Shown: positions 58,186 to 64,000 of the stretch, piece after piece | How positions within the stretch are numbered: position 1 is the first letter of the stretch | How the letters are laid out: each line of letters opens with the position of its first letter | Assembly: GCF_963855985.1 (NCBI RefSeq) | Contig: NC_087099.1 | Coordinates: 3,688,001 to 3,752,000, forward strand | Reading direction: 5' to 3' | Length of the DNA stretch: 64,000 bases | Source: Ostrinia nubilalis | Lineage: Eukaryota > Arthropoda > Insecta > Lepidoptera > Crambidae | Notes under the pieces: model-generated | Databases searched by the model: none | What the model saw: the letters and a program-made list of their open reading frames with translations, nothing else | What the model was told of the DNA's origin: nothing | Position numbers and translations under genes: made by a program

Positions 58186-58990
58186 TTACAAATCAATGCT
58201 CTGTTGGTTGTCTTTAAATAGATAAAGATGCAAAGGCTGAAAATAAAAAAATGGTTTCAAATAGTCTTTATCTGCAAATGACGTTTCAGGTGATTAAGTT
58301 GCGAGCTATTAACGTGTGATACTCAAAACAATTTATATCAATTTGCCAAGCAATTTACTAGGAAATAAATTGACCAAATTACTTTCTTTTAATTGTTGTT
58401 TTTACTCATCGAGCACGTACGAGTACCTACCTAATACAAATAACATAGCCGTCAAAAATGGTTTTAAAGCTACAGTTACGACTAAAGTTGCTGGTGTTAG
58501 ACTTTATAAGTATGTAATCTGAATCGATGTCTATTAATCATTGGGCTCAATCAGACCTATACGAGTACTTAACTAGGTACTAGTAGTACCTTACCGAACA
58601 ATTAGTTAGACTCCAATGTGTACATACTTCTTACCCAAATAATTTGACACTGTATTTCTAACATGAGAATTGGATCCAGATCTCTTTAACCCTAGACCAC
58701 GGTGGTGATGATAATAATTCCCACTGATATCTCTGCCAAAATCAATTACAGTAATATCATTCCTTAACCAGAACGAGTAATAACCTAAAATCTTTCCAGC
58801 TATGTCAGGACTCATAGGCTATATTTGCGCAGCCTGCAAATACTGCAGTGGAACTTTCGTAGCACAATTAGATCAGCTATTCTACTACCATTTAATTTGG
58901 AAACACAATAAGTAATCAGATTATATTCCAAACATTATTTTAAGAGAATTATGATGCGAAAAGACCTCTGTGTGCCTACCCAAAAGGAAA
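58186..58990. other. AT-rich DNA, no supported gene
   Basis: No supported feature. Frames at 58316-58522 and 58606-58815 are unsupported. Confidence 0.4.
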
Positions 58991-58992
58991 CA

Positions 58993-59141
58993 AACGCCCA
59001 TATTCACAAACATTACTATGAGGTCTCACAGTGCGCGTGTACGCACAGGGTGACACACGAACCAATCACAGAGCTCTATCCAACGCTGTGCGTTCGATTT
59101 GCTGCTTCACTTGAGTAAGTATCGTTTGTGAATACGGGCGT
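58993..59141 (+). mobile_element. MITE family B, copy 4 (most complete)
   Basis: ACGCCCATATTCACAAACAT, TACTATGAGGTCTCACAGTG, CGCACAGGGTGACACACGAA, CCAATCACAGAGCTCTATCC, and the right end GTTTGTGAATACGGGCGT. Good reference copy for the family. Confidence 0.88.
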
Positions 59142-59510
59142 TAGACTGTGTTAAATTTAAAAAACTATATTAGTACAAAACTTATATTATGTGTTATTGA
59201 GTGAACTGGCTGCAGTTCTGTTTAGGCTATGTCGCTGTTAACAAAGCTCTATAAATTCAAAAACAAGCTAACTTGAATGCGTTTAGCTTACACTCGGCCG
59301 TGCTTAGAATAATATGCATCTGAGAATTGTTTTATTCAATTCAAAACTTTTGCGTCTCGCTCCCCTCTTGAAGATTTCAAAGGAATGGGAGTCAAATGAG
59401 GAACAAGATGTGTGTGCGTGGTGTGAAAAATATAATAAAAACTTGAATAATAAGTTATGTATTAAGTTAATTAAAGTCATTTCAGCCAATTGTGGTTAAG
59501 CATAAGGTAT
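59142..59510. other. AT-rich spacer
   Basis: Contains CACTCGGCCG at 59293, similar to the terminus of the 59931 element. Otherwise nothing. Confidence 0.35.
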
Positions 59511-59514
59511 TTTT

Positions 59515-59635
59515 TATGTGACAAGAGGCAAACGAGCAGACGGTTTACCTGATGGTCAGTGATTACCACCGCCCATAGATACCTGCAGCCCCGTGAGAGT
59601 TACAGGTGCGTTGCTGGCCTTTAAGATATAAGGTG
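59515..59635 (-). repeat. LINE 3' terminal fragment
   Basis: The complement reads from CTTAAAGGCCAGCAACGCAC through CTGTAACTCTCACGGGGC and GGCGGTGGTAATCACTGACC to AAACCGTCTGCTCGTTTGCC. Its first part matches 57295-57318 of the LINE at 56818-57375, so it is the extreme C-terminus and 3' UTR of a related LINE family. Confidence 0.7.
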
Positions 59636-59928
59636 TATAATCCTCGCTAAAGAATGCCTAAGAGCACACTAAACTGCTTTGTATACAGTCACTACTATAA
59701 TAGTAACTTTCATCACAAAATGGAATATTTAAAAAATCTAATATCTGTCGAAAACATTATGAAAATCGCGAAACGAAGAAAAACATTTTCGTCCAAACCC
59801 AAAGAAAACCACCAAAAAGGATACGAACTAAAAATTCGTATATGCATTTGGCACGGGGATATAAGGCGGGAATCATCCGGGCTTAGTACAAGCGTTCTGC
59901 AGAAATACATTACTGACTGTACGGTACA
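59636..59928 (+). other. Unsupported open frame
   Basis: A 92-codon ATG frame (59654-59932) includes KIAKRRKTFSSKPKENHQKG, which is basic but unlike any family I know. It runs into the terminal repeat of the next element, so I do not call a gene. Confidence 0.25.
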
Positions 59929-59930
59929 TT

Positions 59931-60085
59931 AGGCCGAGTGCAGATGCGCGGAAACGGGGGTTATCGCCGGGAAAGATATATTTGTCGAAGGTAAACGTAA
60001 ATTTAAAGAATTGCAACCATAGTTTCAATACCTGAAATGCCTCTTTTGTAACTTTTACTAGTTTTAAATGAATTCCACTCGGCCT
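59931..60085. mobile_element. Small inverted-repeat element (MITE-like)
   Basis: AGGCCGAGTG at the left and CACTCGGCCT at the right (60076-60085) are perfect 10-base inverted termini around 135 bases of non-coding DNA. No clear target duplication. Confidence 0.45.
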
Positions 60086-60089
60086 TAAA

Positions 60090-61030
60090 GACAGCCTAGA
60101 CAACACTCACGGACCTAGTGTAGGTTTATAGTCACAAAATATTAGAAATTAATTTACCTATCTACCAAACAAAGTAGTCACAAAATTTTAACTAATTACC
60201 TCAATTTATTGTTAAAATTAACATTAATTGAAAATAAAAATACCAAATATTTTTTTTAATTTTCTACTTTATTTTACATCTTAAGGTGTTAAAACAAGTA
60301 CACAATTAACCCATTAGGTGGCAGCCCTAGTTGGGAACCGCTCTAACGTGATAAGGGTGGGCGAGATGCGGTTTTATTGGGGATTGACATAAATTGTTCT
60401 CATCAAGGAAAACACCTGTGCAATCCGAAACGTGTTGTTTCTGTTGTGAATGTTCCGCACATCTGTCACTTTAAATTATGTGCAGGTGGACAGACACAAC
60501 TTTTTTATCCCATAAAATTGAATAAGAAAATTAATTAAAAAATTGTAAAATGAAACCAGTTTTGGTCTGCTATTTCCTAAATATCGTTTATATTTTAGTG
60601 ATAGCCTGTAACTTTATTATTACCAACAGCTAAATATTAAAAAATAGCATTCCATTCGATTTTCAAAAATTTTAAGGTCTGAATGTATTGTGAGGTCTGA
60701 ACGACCTTTTACGACTCTACCTATTATGTATTTATCTAAAAAAATAAGAAGTAATTTTTTGATCTCTCGTGTGCACGACCCCTTACTAATATATACGTTA
60801 TAGCTGAGCTAGCATTGCTTTGAATATTCTAATGGATATATGAAAGTGTCTGTATCCGGACTCCCGCATACCTATGCTGAATTGAACTAAACGTGTTTAC
60901 GCGTTTGTAGGCTTTGGTGGAATATAGCTTTAAATGCAGGTGAATATCGTATGTAAATATTGCTTTTCTCATAATACATCATACTACATTTTGTGCCCAG
61001 CGAGATTCGAACCCAATCTAGTTAATGATG
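60090..61030. other. AT-rich DNA with B-box remnant
   Basis: At 61001-61014 the minus strand reads GGGTTCGAATCTCG, a B-box-like string, with no A-box partner. Otherwise no supported feature. Confidence 0.35.
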
Positions 61031-61034
61031 TAGT

Positions 61035-61156
61035 CTAAAGCAGAATTGCACCACCTAACTTTAACGGTAACTATGACGATAACCGGTGCTTTTGTATGAA
61101 GTTTGACAGATTTTTGACGTTTGTTAAAGTTAATGTAAGATGGTGCAACCCAGCCT
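61035..61156. mobile_element. MITE family A, copy 7
   Basis: TAAAGCAGAATTGCACCACC at the left, ACGATAACCGGTGCTTTTGT in the centre, and GATGGTGCAACCCAGCCTT at the right. Nearly full length, opposite in orientation to copies 2, 4 and 6. Confidence 0.8.
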
Positions 61157-62095
61157 TAATAGTACGCCGTTGAAGGCGGTCTCTGTGATAAGAAAACGTC
61201 AGATTTTCTATCAGACTCAAATCACTCATCCTCTCCAAGCATGAATGTTAGGACAACCTCAATAAAGTTTCCCGCAGAGACGGTCGACATTTTTGTAGCA
61301 AAATCGCACCTTAACATAAGATACACAGTCTTTAGCTTAAAATACGGCCTGTACTTGGTTAAAGATCAGACAGTCTTAAAGACTTATCTATTACAACGAC
61401 ATAGACGTCATAGTATTTAGCTTCGCATGCCGTTCGTTTTTAGCTACCTATACTTAATGCCCACTTTTATATCGTTTCACTTTGCACTGAGACGCTATCC
61501 GCGCACTATCTGCCTGAAAAACGATTTCTTATCCCATTCCCGTACATTTCAGCCGTTCATGTGCTTTTAAATTAGCCCAATTTATATTCCAGAGGCAGAG
61601 CGAACATTCGCCGCGACTCTTTGCCCAGTTTTATTATTTACTTTGAGCGGGGCCACTGAATTCGGAATGACAATAAAAATGTTGGTTATTGTACTCACTT
61701 TTAAATGATTAAAGTTAGAATGTAAGAAGAACCTTAGGTTTTCCAACAGGAACATTCACGCCCTATTTAATTTAATTACCTCTCCTCAGCCATTATAATT
61801 TCGTTAGTAGCCAATTTATAGGTATTTATAAGACTACTTACCTTCCTTTTTTTATAGCTTGCAACTAGGCTTTTATGTTTAGTAAAAGCCACATATTAAT
61901 ATCCCACAATACATCAAATCAGGGCCAGAACAAGTATCAAGAAGGTATCAAAACAATTATAGGTAACTTCAAAATATAAGAAACCACAGTTCCCAAAATT
62001 CAAACAACTTACAACTTGCACTCCACAATTGTTTACAGAGCAAAAAGAACTCACCATAACTAAATGCTCAATAAAAATGGCGGTGTGGATTCATG
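61157..62095. other. AT-rich DNA, no supported gene
   Basis: Less AT-rich patch at 61490-61680 without a supported exon. Confidence 0.35.
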
Positions 62096-62099
62096 TGAA

Positions 62100-62470
62100 C
62101 GAGCAGCTGAGCAAAAACAAACGGAGAAACGAAATGTAAGCATACAGGTAATCTCGTTCGTCTCTTGGTAATAGTACACCCAGGGCTGTTTAGTCCCGTC
62201 CGAGCCGCGGGCTTGGTCTACTGTCTTTAAGGCAAGGCAGTTTATTTTTAAGTGGAGTTTGGCGCGGAACCAAAGCGGACCTAGTCTACTAGAGGAACTA
62301 ACATTTGACCAAAATTTTTGCAGCAGCAGCTGACCAAAAACAAATGAAGAAACGAAATGTACACCCAGGGCTGATGGACCCGTCCGAACCGCAAGCCCGC
62401 GGGTATACTAGCCACGTTTATTTATTTGTAGGCGGAGCTTATTGCGGAACTCTAGCGGACCTAGCCAAGA
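62100..62470. repeat. Imperfect tandem duplication, about 220-bp period
   Basis: Unit one (about 62100-62287) and unit two (about 62322-62470) share, in order, GCAGCTGA-CAAAAACAAA, GAAACGAAATGTA, ACACCCAGGGCTG, CCGTCCGA-CCGC, GTTTATTT, GGCGGAGCTT/TGGAGTTTGG and GCGGACCTAG. Unit one has a further 50 or so bases inserted after GAAATGTAA. It is GC-richer than the surroundings; no transposon ends are visible. Confidence 0.75.
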
Positions 62471-63183
62471 TGGAATTCGTGACAGATTTATCGTATTTGT
62501 GTAAATGATCTATTAAACAGGAGATGTAAGCAATTTTATCGAACTTGGCTTTTAATTTTTTAACAAGGGCAAGTGAAGTTCTTGAACCACTAAACTATGA
62601 ATTGAGCTGAACTACAGCAGAAGCCTAAAAATCTGCTTTAGAAAAAATATAAAATAATTAAGACCCACAATTTCAACCAATTTTAGATAGGTAGTGGAAC
62701 AACTAGTTTTACTATTCTTTGAACAACGCCTAAGTATGAACTTGGCTTAAACACAGCGGGTACAGGCGTAAACTGTCCCTTAACGAATCCAGTGAAATAG
62801 ATGCTAAGAAATCAAGATAACAAGACTTTGAGATTTTTCTTTCTTCATACATTTTAAAATGTTCAATCGTGCTACTAGATAACATTCAGATACCAGATAA
62901 CTGTCTAAAACTTTATTGGAAACCACTGAAATTTAACATTATAGTACAGTATTAGTGTAGAGTTTAAACCAAAAAAAAATTTTGAATGTGGTGTTGCTAA
63001 AAAAGTGTATTTAGATTCATCTGGGTCCTTACAAAAGTAAAGTCGACGAGGAAAACTACCCATGAAAATCCCAAAATGGTAACGCACGTAATGACGTCAT
63101 CAAGTTCTTGCATATAAATCTACCCAGTTCTGGCGCCTTCAACCACTGTGGCCAAAGTTAGAATAATTCATTTTCTATTATAG
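62471..63183. other. AT-rich DNA, acceptor at the right end
   Basis: No supported feature up to the pyrimidine-rich ATTCATTTTCTATTATAG that ends at 63183. Confidence 0.35.
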
Positions 63184-63485
63184 CGAATGAATATAACCCC
63201 GCCCGAGATGCAGTAAGTTTAAGCAGAAACTACGCGATTATTGGCCTCATCGAGGAAACTCGCGATAAGTGGGTCAAACGTGTTTTCAATATGTTTTACT
63301 CTCTTCTCAATCAGTACAAACATTTGATAAGAAAACTCGCTGTGTTATTTTTGAGCAGGGAAAATGCTGAACATGCGTCTGATACAGACACAATAGAAAA
63401 ACAATTGAATAATGACGGGTTGAGACAATTTTATACGCCCTCACATACGTCAACGTTCTTTTGTTTTTGCCCTAGCGCGAATTAG
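63184..63485 (+). CDS. Candidate terminal exon, unidentified protein
   Basis: A pyrimidine-rich acceptor, TTTTCTATTATAG, ends at 63183. From there one frame is open for about 100 codons to TAG at 63483-63485, entering with two bases of a split codon. It reads NEYNPARDAVSLSRNYAIIG, LIEETRDKWVKRVFNMFYSL, LNQYKHLIRKLAVLFL, and then a polar, acidic stretch with DTDTIEKQLNNDG. An AATAAA signal follows 154 bases after the stop. The string NYAIIGLIEE faintly recalls the YAVVG-x-xED segment of uronyl and heparan-sulfate 2-O-sulfotransferases, but this is weak and I do not name the gene. The stretch also contains GCA followed by GTAAGTTT at 63213, so a 29-base micro-exon ending there is an alternative. 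It could also be a retroposed fragment. Confidence 0.35.
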
Positions 63486-63638
63486 GCCCGATTTGACCAA
63501 ACTTTTATCCAAGATTAACTCCTGGTAACTATGTAACTATAACTGGCACATTGACAGTATCAGTATGGGAAATTTATGTCAAAACTGATGATTTATTCTG
63601 AGATTCATATTTAATTATTTACTCTTGTTAATACTAAA

Positions 63639-63644
63639 AATAAA
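63639..63644 (+). promoter_or_regulatory. Possible polyadenylation signal
   Basis: AATAAA on the plus strand, 154 bases downstream of the stop codon of the 63184-63485 candidate exon. In AT-rich DNA such hexamers are common by chance, so it is only supporting evidence. Confidence 0.3.
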
Positions 63645-64000
63645 GCAAACTAAAGCCAGTAAAACAAAACAATGTTTTTTTTTCTTTCAAATACTTATCA
63701 GAGATCTATGCTCTATTAACTGACAAATAAATTCCTAAAACTTCTAACATCACATTACCTAATAGTTACTGCCATCTAACATAAATTAACTGCTCGCAAA
63801 TCGTTGTTAGCAGTATGTTTGTCCAATAACATCGCAATAACTAAACTTCCTGCAACTGTAATATTCATAGAGTTGTAATGGAAATGTGAATAATTCCACC
63901 CAGTTCCAACTAGTTTCAACTAGTACTACTAGTACTTACCACACGTCGACGTTTGGGACTAGTCTTGATCACACTTGCCATATGAACTAGGTACCTAAGT
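63645..64000. other. AT-rich DNA to the window end
   Basis: No supported feature. A TAGGTACCTA motif lies close to the right edge (63989-63998). Confidence 0.4.

Noticed and set aside
59654..59932. Plus-strand 92-codon frame
   Set aside because: Ends exactly at the terminal repeat of a MITE-like element; no recognised content.
1..64000. CRISPR arrays, rRNA genes, LTR retrotransposon pairs, integrated viral genes
   Set aside because: Looked for and not seen: no regular spacer repeats, rRNA-like blocks, long direct terminal repeats or viral protein motifs.

Overview
The window looks like AT-rich nuclear DNA of an insect, most likely a moth or butterfly. That is an inference from the repeats: Helitron copies with lepidopteran-type ends, a tRNA-derived SINE with an ATTT-repeat tail, RTE-like LINE 3' ends with AACG tails, several MITE families, and many copies of the TAGGTACCTA motif. 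There is no operon, no rRNA and no CRISPR array, and no long intact open reading frame. Most of the window reads as intronic or intergenic DNA crowded with transposon remains.

Host genes: the best-supported host feature is a minus-strand exon at 10632-10748. It carries 5' UTR, a start codon in good context, a signal peptide of about 17 residues and a strong GTAAGT donor. Because a splice acceptor lies inside its 5' UTR, earlier non-coding exons would lie at higher coordinates, so much of the window could be the first intron of that gene. Weaker exon candidates are at 29521-29765 (minus, Cys-rich C-terminus), 42519-42596 (plus), 63184-63485 (plus, stop codon followed by AATAAA) and 37311-37383 (plus). 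I could not identify any product by name.

Transposon layout: 1.5 kb, an RTE-like LINE end; 3.68-5.35 kb, a piggyBac-type element with TTAA duplications containing an RTE fragment and a Helitron that is itself interrupted; 6.39-7.27 kb, a near-perfect 128-bp-arm hairpin, a 106-bp tandem duplication and a GC-hairpin element; 7.7-8.0 kb, a LINE C-terminus with a C2H2 finger; 13.5-26 kb, SINE pieces, MITEs and Helitrons; 27-29 kb, a full SINE, a LINE pseudogene and an unusual three-fold repeated block; 30-38 kb, MITEs, Helitrons and short perfect hairpins; 39.5 kb, a LINE C-terminus with a CCHC-like motif; 41.3-41.9 kb, a hAT-like element; 42-43.6 kb, three RTE 3' ends; 47.3-48.1 kb, a three-fold local repeat; 51.8-55.4 kb, palindromic MITEs and a Helitron; 56.1-57.9 kb, a second piggyBac-type element with a transposase-like N-terminus and a nested LINE fragment; 58-61 kb, Helitron, MITE and LINE ends; 62.1-62.5 kb, an imperfect tandem duplication.

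Most interesting are the structures transposon families do not readily explain: the three related blocks at 27.1-28.6 kb, the three-fold repeat at 47.3-48.1 kb, the duplication at 62.1-62.5 kb and the long hairpin at 6.4 kb. No database was searched; family names rest on recognised motifs, termini and target-site duplications.
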